Shown one piece after another: positions 35,719-45,158 of a DNA stretch of 64,000 nt (positions within the stretch are counted from its first letter, which is position 1; every line of letters starts with the position of its first letter). The position numbers and the translations under genes are program-made. The notes beneath the pieces are model-generated. The model did not search any database. It was not told where the DNA came from and saw nothing but the letters and a program-made list of their open reading frames with translations. This DNA is from Chryseotalea sanaruensis (lineage in GTDB: Bacteria > Bacteroidota > Bacteroidia > Cytophagales > Cyclobacteriaceae): the NCBI RefSeq assembly GCF_003990915.1, contig NZ_BHXQ01000003.1, positions 496,001 to 560,000 of the forward strand, given 5' to 3'.

Positions 35719-36501
35719 CTACACCAACACCTTTATATGAAAGTGTCTTTCTATGTCCCCTATTGATATTTTAAATCTACTTGCAATTATTTTTTCTAAT
35801 TCGTTCTTTTGTCCGTCATTCTCAACAACAAACAACTTGATGTCGTCCAACTCGAATTCAAGTTTATATTTCTCCAGTTCTTTATTATGTTCTTTCATTT
35901 TTTGTCCATCTTGAAAGTCCTCGTGGGGAATCAAGACAGGGGGAAGTCCCGATTTGTCAACTGGAACAAATCTCCATTCTCGTTCATCATAAAATCGCCC
36001 TATGTCAATAGCCTGTCCTCGTTTATTTAAGAATATACTTTCACTATTGTTCTCATATTGCTTAACGTAAGTCGAAAGATGAATAAAACCTTTCATTGCT
36101 TGAGAGATCATTGAAACAACCTCCGTGTTACTTTCAAGGCACTTCACTTTCGATGAATGGTAATTTGAAAAACTATTAATAAGCGCTCCAATTGCGTCAC
36201 CTAATGCCGAATTATCTGAAATATAAATTACCGGATTCAAGCCTCTCTTATAACCCCAGTTCTTAGAAAGTCCAATTGCACATGGAGAATACTTTTGCGA
36301 GTGCTTTTCAGTCAAGTTAATTGGAAGGTCACAGAAGCAAACCATTGGAATTAGCGAAACAGTTGCCGGTCTTGGAAAAAGGTCACTCAATGTTGTGTGT
36401 TCAAATCTGTATCTCGGATAAAAGCCATTCTCAGCAATCCCAAGTAGGTGTTCAAATTTTGTGAAGTGAAAAAGTTCGTCAGATGTAATTAGGTTGTCCA
36501 T
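35719..36501 (-). CDS. AbiGi-like protein of an abortive-infection type, no partner gene
   Basis: 260 residues, cytosolic. ELFHFTKFEHLLGIAENGFYPRYRFE near the start, followed by PMVCFCDLPI and YSPCAIGLSKNWGYKRGLNPVIYI, is the pattern I associate with the AbiGi family, the antitoxin half of the AbiG phage-exclusion module. The partner AbiGii (a nucleotidyltransferase-like toxin) is not found within the neighbouring genes: recQ lies on one side and the RDD protein on the other. Assignment is recall of motif layout rather than a search. It may be a solitary relative with another function. Confidence 0.6.
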   Translation of the reverse strand: MDNLITSDELFHFTKFEHLLGIAENGFYPRYRFEHTTLSDLFPRPATVSLIPMVCFCDLPINLTEKHSQKYSPCAIGLSKNWGYKRGLNPVIYISDNSALGDAIGALINSFSNYHSSKVKCLESNTEVVSMISQAMKGFIHLSTYVKQYENNSESIFLNKRGQAIDIGRFYDEREWRFVPVDKSGLPPVLIPHEDFQDGQKMKEHNKELEKYKLEFELDDIKLFVVENDGQKNELEKIIASRFKISIGDIERHFHIKVLV

Positions 36502-36623
36502 ATTTTTTTGAACCGTATGGCAGCCAACGCATGCCTATATAATACCCCGAGCCCATACTGTTGTATTAGTCTCTAATATCGGCTGGTTTTGTACATATCT
36601 GCAAGAAAAATGATCAAATATAA

Positions 36624-36660
36624 CTCGATGCTCGAGGTTAGAGGCTCGTAGCTAGCAACT
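36624..36660. repeat. Degenerate spacer repeat (CTCGAGGTTAGAGG type)
   Basis: CTCGATGCTCGAGGTTAGAGGCTCGTAGC lies beyond the recQ stop and resembles the tract at 29617-29660. Low-complexity spacer, no coding content. Confidence 0.55.
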
Positions 36661-36685
36661 AAAACAGCTTTTCCTTATACACTAA

Positions 36686-38599
36686 TTATACTTTCCCCGG
36701 CACCAACCTCCAAACCTCATCATACTTTATCCTCCCCTCCTCCACCAGTTCACGTACTACCTCAACAAATAATTCAGTATCCGCTGGGGCTATTCTTGTC
36801 TCAAGTTCATCAACAGTAAAAAGTTGATTTTTTACTAGTCGTATAATTTCTTCTCTTAGCTCAACAACAGATTGTGTATTTTCTTTTTTGCGTTTATCAA
36901 CACACACATCGCATAAACTACATTGATCAAAAGTTTCTTCACCAAAATATTCCTGAATTACCTGCATACGGCAACGGTGATCTTGTGAAGCGTAGTTGAG
37001 CATGGCTTGCATCTTACCGATAATCAAATCACGTCTTTCTTTAAGTAGTTTTTTATCTACCGGTAGGTACTGGCTGTCTTGTCGTGGTAATACAAAAGTG
37101 AGTTGCGGTTGCTCTTTCAGTGGTAGATAAGCAAGTACCTGTAATTTATCAAGATGGGTAAGTTGTTCTTTAATTACTTTAGCAGAAGTCTTTAAGCCTT
37201 CTGCTAAATACGATTCGGCAATTGATGTAAAATCTGCAAACACTTCACCACCATACAAACGCAAAATCATTTTAATCAGCGGATCAAATTTTTCATTAGC
37301 TACCTGAAACTGATAAAGAGCCCCTTTATCCATACTCATATGAATGCGGGAGGGTGCATAAAAACTTTCATTAAAAGTTATTAGGCCTGATTCCTCCAGT
37401 TTACGCAAAGCATGGTAAACTTCACCGGGGAAAAACTGAAAGCGGTCACAGAAATGTTGTAAGTCAAAATCGTAACTCTCTCCCCCACTGCTGCCCATTG
37501 CCAATTGAAAGTGATTACATAAGGCCTGATATATTTTTTGCAAAAATTCAAAAGCTGGCTGCGATTGCTCAACCTTTGTTTGCAAATCCTGTGCATCAGC
37601 CTCCTGAAAAAGTATAGCGGCAAAGGAACGAATACCGTCACGTCCCGCGCGACCCGCTTCCTGATAATAAGCTTCCAGGTTTTCTGGTAAATCCAGGTGC
37701 ACTACTACACGCACATCCGGTTTATCTATGCCCATACCAAAAGCATTGGTTGCCACAATTACCCTTACTTTGTTGGCAATCCAATCGTCTTGCAGTTTAC
37801 TCCGCACGGCATGCGAGAGCCCTGCATGGTAATAAGTTGAAGCAATACCACTTCTGTTAAGCATGTTGGATACCGCTTCGGTGGCTTTCCGCGAACGAAC
37901 ATATACAATGGCTGTGCCTTTTACTTTTGTTAAAATTTCTAATAATTTTCTCTCCTTGCTTTCATTTTTTCGCACTACAAAAGAAAGATTTTCCCTTGCG
38001 AAACTCTTTTGAAATATTTTATGACTTGGTTGAAAAGATAGCTTCTGGATAATGTCTGTGCACACCTGTGGTGTTGCTGAAGCTGTTAATGCAATGATCG
38101 GTACCTTAGGATGCCAGGTGCGCAATTCAGCAATCTGTAAATACGGAGGCCTGAAATCGTAACCCCATTGTGAAATACAATGTGCTTCGTCAACAGCTAT
38201 CAGCGCGACTTTCATTTGCTTAAAGCGTTCAATGAAGATATCAGTTTGCAGACGCTCAGGTGAAACGTAAAGGAATTTCATTCCACCATACAAGGCATTG
38301 TTCAGGTGTAAATCTATTTCATAACGATTCATGCCCGAATGAACAGCTACAGCAAGAATGTCGCGTTTCTTTAGCTGCTCTACCTGATCTTTCATCAAGG
38401 CAATCAGCGGGGAGATAACAATGCAAACGCCTTCCATCATTAATGCCGGCACCTGAAAGCAAATGGATTTACCACCACCCGTTGGTAAGAGGGCTAAAGT
38501 GTCGTGGCCATTCACAACAGCATCAATAATATCCTGCTGCAAAGGTCGAAACTGACTATGCTTCCAATACTGCTGTAATATGGATAAGGCTGTTGACAC
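36686..38599 (-). CDS. recQ: ATP-dependent DNA helicase RecQ
   Basis: 637 residues. Superfamily 2 helicase motifs are intact: Walker A LLPTGGGKS, DEAH box VDEAHCISQWG, motif III ALTASATP and the motif VI segment QEAGRAGRDG. A RecQ C-terminal zinc-binding segment with Cys residues follows (HRCRMQVIQ and CSLCDVCVDK), then a winged-helix part. No HRDC domain is visible at the end, as in many Bacteroidota RecQ proteins. It unwinds recombination intermediates during fork repair. Confidence 0.96.
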   Translation of the reverse strand: MSTALSILQQYWKHSQFRPLQQDIIDAVVNGHDTLALLPTGGGKSICFQVPALMMEGVCIVISPLIALMKDQVEQLKKRDILAVAVHSGMNRYEIDLHLNNALYGGMKFLYVSPERLQTDIFIERFKQMKVALIAVDEAHCISQWGYDFRPPYLQIAELRTWHPKVPIIALTASATPQVCTDIIQKLSFQPSHKIFQKSFARENLSFVVRKNESKERKLLEILTKVKGTAIVYVRSRKATEAVSNMLNRSGIASTYYHAGLSHAVRSKLQDDWIANKVRVIVATNAFGMGIDKPDVRVVVHLDLPENLEAYYQEAGRAGRDGIRSFAAILFQEADAQDLQTKVEQSQPAFEFLQKIYQALCNHFQLAMGSSGGESYDFDLQHFCDRFQFFPGEVYHALRKLEESGLITFNESFYAPSRIHMSMDKGALYQFQVANEKFDPLIKMILRLYGGEVFADFTSIAESYLAEGLKTSAKVIKEQLTHLDKLQVLAYLPLKEQPQLTFVLPRQDSQYLPVDKKLLKERRDLIIGKMQAMLNYASQDHRCRMQVIQEYFGEETFDQCSLCDVCVDKRKKENTQSVVELREEIIRLVKNQLFTVDELETRIAPADTELFVEVVRELVEEGRIKYDEVWRLVPGKV

Positions 38600-39051
38600 G
38601 CAATGGGAAAGCGACTAAGATACAACGAGAATTGCTAGAAAATAAAAGAATGTAATGTTCGTTGATTAAACTGAAAAAGAGAATATTTTCAAAGTACTTC
38701 GAATAAGTAGCAACCATTGTGATTCGCTCTCAGGCCGCTGGGCCTCGCATACTCATTCAAGGCTGTATGCTATCCCTGCCTACCGGCAGGCAGGCGCACA
38801 TACCCTGCCAGACCAAAGATAGCATAATGCCTTGTCTGAGCATGCTGTAAGTAAGCACAAGAAAATCGCATTCTATTCAGGGTGGCTATTTTTAAAAGAA
38901 TTATTACTAAGATTTTATCTGTCAAGTATCGTCTCCCGGTTGGGGACGATACGCTTTTAAAGACTTATTACGTTAAAAAATTACCATACGCAACCTTCAA
39001 CGTGAGGTAACCTCATCGTCCCTTCGGAGAAGATGAGTGGAAGAGAAAAAA
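38600..39051. other. Gene-free stretch with palindromes
   Basis: About 450 bases without a credible gene. TATGCTATC (38766-38774) pairs with GATAGCATA (38818-38826) and encloses CCTGCC TACC GGCAGG (38775-38790). A second hairpin GTATCGTC/GACGATAC spans 38926-38952. A TCATCGTCCCTTCGGAGAAGATGA-like third hairpin is near 39014. These look like further REP-type or structural palindromes. No RNA gene was recognised. Confidence 0.5.
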
Positions 39052-39103
39052 AACATCCGTCAGACCGCTGAATGCGAAAGCAAACAGCGATCTGACGGAT
39101 GTT
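39052..39103 (-). terminator. Terminator after the solute-binding protein gene
   Basis: AACATCCGTCAGACCGCT pairs with AGCGATCTGACGGATGTT across a loop. An uninterrupted A-run on the plus strand (39046-39053) becomes a T-run on the minus strand. It lies 46 bases after the stop of the minus-strand gene at 39149-40006. Confidence 0.88.
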
Positions 39104-39148
39104 AGGTAAAGACGCGCATTAGCAGTTTTTACAATTGTAATTCAATTA

Positions 39149-40006
39149 CTACTTGGCGCTTTGTAATAGTTTAACACCGGTTTCGCCCAGATGCTTGACT
39201 AAAATTTTTCTGTATTGCGCTGAGTTTAAATAACCACCACCTGAATTAAAAAACTCCTCAAGAACAGGATACCAGTCGCTATTTAGTGGCAGCACAAAAC
39301 CAAATTGTTCTGCAGCTTTATCAGCAATTGGATGTCGCTTTATGCTTTTTTTCATATTAACAGCTTCCAGGTAAAATCCCAGATCCAAATAAGCAAAACC
39401 ATTGGGATCAGCCATTACCTTCTCAAGCGTTTCCTGGCTAGTGGCAGTGTACGCAATCTTCATCGCTGGAAAGTATGTTTTCTTTAGTTCCAGAATTCTC
39501 TTTTCATTTAATGTGCCTTTTGCGGTGTAACCTGTTAGTTTACCAAAAGTGTTTGGCAAGTCTTCAAATTTGGCCAAGGTAGGCACACTGTTTTGCGTAA
39601 TTAAAATGGCAAAATTGGTAATGAAAGGCGGACTGAATTTAACTTCTTTCTTACGTTCATCTGTAATGGTGATATTACCTAAACCAAACACACCACCAAC
39701 AGAAGCTTTTGTTTTGTCGTACATGCCGCGGAAGCTACTGCCATCACCAACAAATTTTGAAGTAAGACTAACTTTTTTATTCTCACTTGTCCATTTTACA
39801 AAGTCCGTCATAATATCTACACAGATACCGGTAAGTTTTCCGCTGGCATCTTTATATACAAAACTGGGGGTCTCAACATAGGCCATACTAACTGTGCCTT
39901 TGCCCGTAGCTTTCACCTGAGCCCACGTATCACCCGTATAACCCTGGGCAAACAGGCCAACCGTACTAATCAAAAATAAGAGGGGAATAAGTTTAATTGT
40001 TTTCAT
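39149..40006 (-). CDS. Periplasmic solute-binding protein (SBP_bac_3 type)
   Basis: 285 residues with a signal peptide (about 1-20, ending AQ). KLTGICVDIMTDF, the strand FGLGNITITDERKK and RKILVKHLGETG match the amino-acid-type binding-protein fold. It is the sister of the gene at 47271-48110: GLGNITIT.ERKK and other blocks are shared. No permease or ATPase adjoins either gene. Either the binding protein serves a distant transporter or it has been recruited to sensing or a lytic-transglycosylase-like role. A strong terminator follows. Confidence 0.88.
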   Translation of the reverse strand: MKTIKLIPLLFLISTVGLFAQGYTGDTWAQVKATGKGTVSMAYVETPSFVYKDASGKLTGICVDIMTDFVKWTSENKKVSLTSKFVGDGSSFRGMYDKTKASVGGVFGLGNITITDERKKEVKFSPPFITNFAILITQNSVPTLAKFEDLPNTFGKLTGYTAKGTLNEKRILELKKTYFPAMKIAYTATSQETLEKVMADPNGFAYLDLGFYLEAVNMKKSIKRHPIADKAAEQFGFVLPLNSDWYPVLEEFFNSGGGYLNSAQYRKILVKHLGETGVKLLQSAK

Positions 40007-40094
40007 TGGTCAATCGTTAATCATTTAATATTAAAGGATTAACCCCAATTATTCGGCCAAAAAGTAATATTGAAGTACTTTTTATGTAAGATTT

Positions 40095-40868
40095 CTACCA
40101 AATCAGCTTTTCTTTATTTAAAAAGGCCGCAATTCCTCTTTGACAATCTTCGCTACCTCTTGCCTTGGCGTTCATCGATGAAGCATAATTGAGGGCTTCT
40201 GTTAGAGGCATAGATTGTACTGCTGCAACCATCTGCTTGGTGGCAGCCATCGATTGAGCTGAGTTAGAACGAATTAATTTATTGGCAAAATCTAATACAT
40301 CTTGTTCCAGACTTTCAACTGTGCTTAAGTAATTAACTAGTCCAAGGTTACACGCTTCTTCTGCGCTGATCAAATCGCCACTCAACAAAAGTTGCTTACT
40401 TTTTCCCTCTCCAATTCTTCTTAACAAAAACACCATTACTATGGCTGGTATAAAACCAATTCTTACTTCGGTATAACCAAACTTTGCTTCAGGTACTGTA
40501 AAAGAAAAATCACAAACTGCTGCTAGTCCGCATCCGCCTGCCAAAGCATGACCTTGTATCTGTGCGATTACAACTTTATTAAGTGTGTATATTTTTAAAA
40601 ACAGATCCTTTAAATGATTAGAATCAGCAACATTCTCTTCGTAAGAAAACGACTGCAGTTTTTGTAAATAAGCTAAATCTGCTCCTGCACAAAAGGCCTC
40701 TCCTTCAGCGCACAATACCACAATTTTTGCTGCTTCGTCAATTGAGGCAGCATCAAAAGCCTCCATGAGTTCTGATACCAATTCATGGCTTAATGCATTT
40801 CGTTTCTCCGGCCTATTAAGTGTAATAAAGGCAATTCTGTTGATTACCTCGTACTTTAAATAATTCAT
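40095..40868 (-). CDS. Enoyl-CoA hydratase/isomerase family protein
   Basis: 257 residues, crotonase fold. The oxyanion-hole segments AFCAGADLAYL and QGHALAGGCGLAAVCDF and a catalytic-region Glu in GYTEVRIGFIPA are intact. It hydrates or isomerises enoyl-CoA thioesters, likely in fatty-acid or branched-chain amino-acid breakdown (methylglutaconyl-CoA hydratase-type is possible). Its start overlaps the comEC stop by four bases, so it is translationally coupled to that gene. Confidence 0.9.
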   Translation of the reverse strand: MNYLKYEVINRIAFITLNRPEKRNALSHELVSELMEAFDAASIDEAAKIVVLCAEGEAFCAGADLAYLQKLQSFSYEENVADSNHLKDLFLKIYTLNKVVIAQIQGHALAGGCGLAAVCDFSFTVPEAKFGYTEVRIGFIPAIVMVFLLRRIGEGKSKQLLLSGDLISAEEACNLGLVNYLSTVESLEQDVLDFANKLIRSNSAQSMAATKQMVAAVQSMPLTEALNYASSMNAKARGSEDCQRGIAAFLNKEKLIW

Positions 40869-42949
40869 ATCGTATGTTTAAAATATCCGGTATGCAAAAC
40901 TGAAAATGCATTTCTATTCAATTGCGTAGCTTCAGCAAGCATTCGTTCGGCAAAGTAAAAAGAGTTACTGCTATCTAGTATCACCTGATCGAAATTAATC
41001 TTCTCTACCAGCTTTTCTATTGTTATAGCATTATGACTAATCACCACAAAATCTACCGACATCTCAGGTAGGTTAGTAACGTTTTCGTTAATTATTAAAA
41101 CACGTTTATTTCGAAACTGAAGCAATTTACAACCATTTACAGAATCATCACCACTTACTATAGCCACCGTCTCAACCTCCTTTACTTCATTGATTAAACG
41201 ATTAGGTCGAATATGAAATCGAATTCTTGCAGCATCGTTTAACAAAGCCGAATCTGCCACAAAGATGGAGCGACCACTACTGATAAAATCCATAGCCGAG
41301 GATCCTGGCACTTTATAAACAATCCATTCATGTTTGTTTACCGCCTCATGATAATGATACCACATACTGACAGCAAGCAACAACACAAAACCAAAAGCAA
41401 CTTTAAGATATGCGAATTGTTTATACTGAAAGAGCAACAGCAATGAACCCAGGCTAAACATGATAAGCCATGATTGCGTGGTGGTGATGTACAAATTATC
41501 TAATAAACTAAAAGGAAGACTTTCTACCAAAAGCACTGAACCATTCATGGCCTGAATACATTTTGTTAACAGCCACCCTGCTAAAGATGCCAATGGAGTT
41601 AACCAACTAAGTGCCAATACTGCCAAGCCCAAAACGAGTACGGCAAAAGAAATAGGTATTACAAAAAGATTGGAGAAAAGAAAATAAACCGGAAACTGAT
41701 GAAAGTACAGTAAACCTAAAGAAACTGTAGATAGCTGTGCTGCTAAGGATACCGTTGAAATCTGCCACACCTTATCAGCCCAATAGCCAGGAGCATACCA
41801 CAGTAAATAGATAGGGCGTTGCAAATACACAATACCCAAAACAGCAGAGTAGGAAAGCTGAAAGCCTACAGACATAATCAGAAAAGGATCTTGCAGCAAT
41901 AAACAAAAAGCTGAAGCAGCTAAAGTATTGTAAATATTAGTGGACCAACCCAAGGGCCTGGCAAATGCTACAAATGAAAACATAGTAACTGCCCGTAAAA
42001 CAGAGGGTGACAACCCAGTAACCAAAGCGTAAATCCATAACACTATTAAACCAACTACAGCGATTACCCATTTACCACCAGGTCTTTTACTAAAAGGCTT
42101 TAGCATTAAAAGAAGAATGCTATAAATAATACCCACATGTAAACCTGATACAGCTAATACATGCAAAGCGCCTGAAGCAGAATAAGCATGCATGATATCA
42201 TTATCAAGTCCATCGGTTATCCCAAGCACCAAAGCTGTAGCAATGGCTTGCTCCTGATCGCCTCTGACATGTTGCTTTAATGATTTTTCTGCCCAGTCTC
42301 TAATCTTAATAGAATAAGCCAGTATGCGCGATTCGGGTTCATGATTAATTTGGTAAACATTATTTGCTCTTATAAAAACCTGATGATGAATATTTTTAAA
42401 GCTGAGAAATCGCTTGTAATCAAATTCTCCTGGATTGGCCGGTGCCGTTAGCAATTGTGGACTTCCTTCTATCAACAGTACATCGCCATACTGAAAAGCT
42501 TCTGTGAAATATTCTTTAGAGAAATACAATAGTACTTTTCCTTGTACAGTCAACCATTGCTTGTTAGTGTTTACTTTTTGAATACGAGCTTCCATCTTCC
42601 ACGACTTCGCTTTGTCCTGCGCATGACTGATTACTACTACCTTGAAGTGTGAAATCGTATCTTTAAAATGGATTAGATGCTGATTATTCCTGGTTTCAGT
42701 CTTTTGCAACACAAGCAAATAGCCAGCAAAAAAGATAATGACAAGACCAACAAAGCCAGTATTAAACTTTACATTTCTAATTAATGCTATAGCATAAAGA
42801 AAAAAATAGCAAAAGATTGCACTGAATAACAGCCAGAAGGTGAAGTTTTCATTAATACTATCAGGCAAATAAATAGCCAGCAGTATGCCAGCCATAAAGA
42901 AAATTGCAAACCTTACAAACACATAAGGAACCCATCTGAACATGGGCAC
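40865..42949 (-). CDS. comEC: ComEC/Rec2-family DNA-uptake channel
   Basis: 694 residues. An N-terminal helix set precedes an OB-fold-like extracellular part (about 90-180). The competence core of many helices (about 215-520) has ALHVLAVSGLHVGIIYSILL and TGLSPSVLRAVTMFSFVA. The C-terminal part (about 525-694) is beta-rich but lacks the HxHxDH nuclease-like motif found in the C-terminal domain of Gram-positive ComEC. It would conduct single-stranded DNA into the cytoplasm in natural transformation. Confidence 0.9.
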   Translation of the reverse strand: MPMFRWVPYVFVRFAIFFMAGILLAIYLPDSINENFTFWLLFSAIFCYFFLYAIALIRNVKFNTGFVGLVIIFFAGYLLVLQKTETRNNQHLIHFKDTISHFKVVVISHAQDKAKSWKMEARIQKVNTNKQWLTVQGKVLLYFSKEYFTEAFQYGDVLLIEGSPQLLTAPANPGEFDYKRFLSFKNIHHQVFIRANNVYQINHEPESRILAYSIKIRDWAEKSLKQHVRGDQEQAIATALVLGITDGLDNDIMHAYSASGALHVLAVSGLHVGIIYSILLLMLKPFSKRPGGKWVIAVVGLIVLWIYALVTGLSPSVLRAVTMFSFVAFARPLGWSTNIYNTLAASAFCLLLQDPFLIMSVGFQLSYSAVLGIVYLQRPIYLLWYAPGYWADKVWQISTVSLAAQLSTVSLGLLYFHQFPVYFLFSNLFVIPISFAVLVLGLAVLALSWLTPLASLAGWLLTKCIQAMNGSVLLVESLPFSLLDNLYITTTQSWLIMFSLGSLLLLFQYKQFAYLKVAFGFVLLLAVSMWYHYHEAVNKHEWIVYKVPGSSAMDFISSGRSIFVADSALLNDAARIRFHIRPNRLINEVKEVETVAIVSGDDSVNGCKLLQFRNKRVLIINENVTNLPEMSVDFVVISHNAITIEKLVEKINFDQVILDSSNSFYFAERMLAEATQLNRNAFSVLHTGYFKHTI

Positions 42950-43026
42950 AATTACAATTTGCTGGATCTAATCCGCAATAAAACTCAGGCCTAAAATCAT
43001 TCTATAAAGATCAACAGGATACAAGC

Positions 43027-43093
43027 GCCACAGATATCACAGATTTCCACAGAAGTAGTGAATCTATCTGTGTTGATTTGTGATCTCTGTGGC
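43027..43093. repeat. Inverted repeat of CACAGAT units
   Basis: GCCACAGATATCACAGAT (43027-43044) pairs with ATTTGTGATCTCTGTGGC (43076-43093) with two mismatches. A related arrangement is at 60296-60361. It sits downstream of phoH, which reads leftward and ends at 43141. It resembles a hairpin spacer repeat rather than a terminator with T-run, although AAAAAAAA follows at 43094. Confidence 0.7.
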
Positions 43094-43140
43094 AAAAAAA
43101 ACTTGGTGTCAATACCAACCTTGGCAAGTAAAAATTTCAA

Positions 43141-44094
43141 CTAAACAGATTTCTGGTAAGCCTCAATGATATCGCGAACAAGTTTGTGCCTTACTACATC
43201 TTTTTCATTCAGCTCAACAAAACCAATACCCTTAACACCTTCTAAAATTCTTGACGCTTCTTTTAACCCCGACTTTTGATTATGCGGTAAGTCAATTTGA
43301 GAAGCATCGCCCGTCACCACCATTTTAGATTCAGGCCCCATGCGTGTTAAAAACATTTTCATTTGCATGGGTGTAGTGTTTTGCGCTTCATCTAATAAAA
43401 TAAACGCGTTGTTGAGTGTGCGACCGCGCATGTAAGCGAGTGGTGCGATCTCAATTACTTCACGTTCCATATAGTAACGCAGCTTTTCAAAAGGGATCAT
43501 ATCATTAAGCGCATCATAAATGGGGCGCAAATACGGATCGATTTTCTCTTTCAAATCGCCCGGCAGAAAGCCAAGGTTCTCTCCTGCCTCTACAGCCGGT
43601 CGCGTTATAATGATTTTTTTTACGACCTTATCTTTAAGCGCTTTAACCGCCATAGCCACAGATATATAAGTTTTACCCGTTCCTGCAGGCCCTAGTGCAA
43701 ATACAAGGTCGTTCTCGCGAACCATCTGCACTAGTTTTAACTGGTTAACTGTTTTGGGTTTAATCGGATTTCCCCTCGTTCCGAAAAGGAGCACATCATC
43801 GCCAATTGGAGGTGTTGGCCCATCCGGCAAAAAACCTTCTTCCTCTCTGCCAATCCTTGATTTTACATTTTCCTGAGTAACCCTGCCAAATTCATGGTAA
43901 TGATCAATCAGTTCATTCAAAATTTCTTCAATTTGATCTACTTCCGAAGCGCTGCCCTTAATTATAATCTGGTCACCACGGGAAACTAGTCTGGCTTTTG
44001 GAAAGGCTTCTGCCAGCGTGTGGATGTTTTTATTCTCCTCTCCCAGAAAATCCACCAACGATACTATGTCGAGATCTACGATTCTTTCTATCAA
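43141..44094 (-). CDS. PhoH-family ATPase
   Basis: 317 residues, PhoH-like (PhoH/PhoL) P-loop ATPase. Walker A GPAGTGKT, Walker B FILLDEAQNTTPMQMKMFLTRMG and the ITRPAVEAGENLGFLPGDL motif are intact. The N-terminal part (about 1-90) has a KH-like RNA-binding flavour. The family is linked to RNA processing and phosphate limitation. Start ATG at 44094. Confidence 0.94.
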   Translation of the reverse strand: MIERIVDLDIVSLVDFLGEENKNIHTLAEAFPKARLVSRGDQIIIKGSASEVDQIEEILNELIDHYHEFGRVTQENVKSRIGREEEGFLPDGPTPPIGDDVLLFGTRGNPIKPKTVNQLKLVQMVRENDLVFALGPAGTGKTYISVAMAVKALKDKVVKKIIITRPAVEAGENLGFLPGDLKEKIDPYLRPIYDALNDMIPFEKLRYYMEREVIEIAPLAYMRGRTLNNAFILLDEAQNTTPMQMKMFLTRMGPESKMVVTGDASQIDLPHNQKSGLKEASRILEGVKGIGFVELNEKDVVRHKLVRDIIEAYQKSV

Positions 44095-44183
44095 GTGTAT
44101 ATGATTTATATCTTAAACAATCTGCGTTAAAAATGTTTACTTTGCTTCGCCAAAAGTAAAGAATATCACTGGCAGCGTCAACC

Positions 44184-44957
44184 ATGGCCATCGTCACCTT
44201 GCTAACAGATTCGGGCGAACAAGATCACTACGTAGCAGCCATTAAAGCTAAGATACTCAGCACGAATCCGAGCATAAAAATCGTAGACATTAGTCATAAA
44301 ATAGCATCCTGCGATATCGGGCATGCTGCTTTTGTTTTAAAATCAGTGTTTCGCGACTTCCCCAAAGGCACCATACATCTTGTTGCAGTAGACGCCATCG
44401 GCAAAAAGGGCGATGCTCCCATAGCTATGCAGCTGGAAGATCATTATTTTATAGGTGTAGATAATGGTTTATTCGGGCTTATTACCGAAAAACCGCATCA
44501 ACAGATCGCAGAACTCAATACGATTAATCCAATAAATACCACTTTTCCCGAAAAGGATATTTTCGCTCCTGCCGCAGCAAAATTAGCCAGCGGTGTTTCA
44601 CTCACCGACTTGGGCAAACCATTAGGCACTTTTAAGCGAATGATCGATCGCCAGGTTAAGGCCACCAAAAGACAAATTACCGGTAGTGTGGTGCGAGTGG
44701 ATTCTTATGGAAACCTTATCACAAATATTCCAAAAGAAGCATTTGATATTCTAAGTAAGGGGAAAGTTTTTACAATACAATTTGGCGGGGAAAAATTCAG
44801 ACGCATCAACACTACCTATCAGGAAGTAGAAGAAGGTGATTGTTTTATTCTTTTTAATAGTTTGGGATTATTAGAAATTGGCGTTAATCGCGGCAACGCT
44901 TCCGAACTATTCGGCCTTGAATATGACAGTGTGGTAAGCATACTTTTTGATGAATAG
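44184..44957 (+). CDS. SAM hydroxide adenosyltransferase (DUF62)
   Basis: 257 residues. The family's N-terminal IVTLLTDSGEQDHYVAAIKAKI, HLVAVDAIGK and the C-terminal barrel with VRVDSYGNLITNIP match DUF62/SAM hydroxide adenosyltransferases, which hydrolyse S-adenosylmethionine to adenosine and methionine. It diverges from phoH and is followed by spacer repeats. The asparagine- and aspartate-rich core is intact. Confidence 0.92.
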   Translation: MAIVTLLTDSGEQDHYVAAIKAKILSTNPSIKIVDISHKIASCDIGHAAFVLKSVFRDFPKGTIHLVAVDAIGKKGDAPIAMQLEDHYFIGVDNGLFGLITEKPHQQIAELNTINPINTTFPEKDIFAPAAAKLASGVSLTDLGKPLGTFKRMIDRQVKATKRQITGSVVRVDSYGNLITNIPKEAFDILSKGKVFTIQFGGEKFRRINTTYQEVEEGDCFILFNSLGLLEIGVNRGNASELFGLEYDSVVSILFDE

Positions 44958-44963
44958 GGATAC

Positions 44964-45125
44964 TGGTTGTTGGTTGATGGTTAGGCTTACATACTTTTCT
45001 TTAAACAGAGACAAATAGAAGGCTCAACCAAATTACTTTGGTATAGTATTATGTTACCTTAACACTTATAAAACAAATAACCATCAACCCACAACGAACA
45101 ACGAACAACCATCAACCAACAACCA
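44964..45125. repeat. 19-bp perfect inverted repeat of TGGTTG/CAACCA units
   Basis: TGGTTGTTGGTTGATGGTT (44964-44982) is the exact reverse complement of 45107-45125, with about 124 bases between. Around it are further ACAACGAACAACGAACAACC units. It lies between two plus-strand genes. Confidence 0.85.
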
Positions 45126-45158
45126 ACAACCAATAATAGCCAACTAACACCCAAACCT

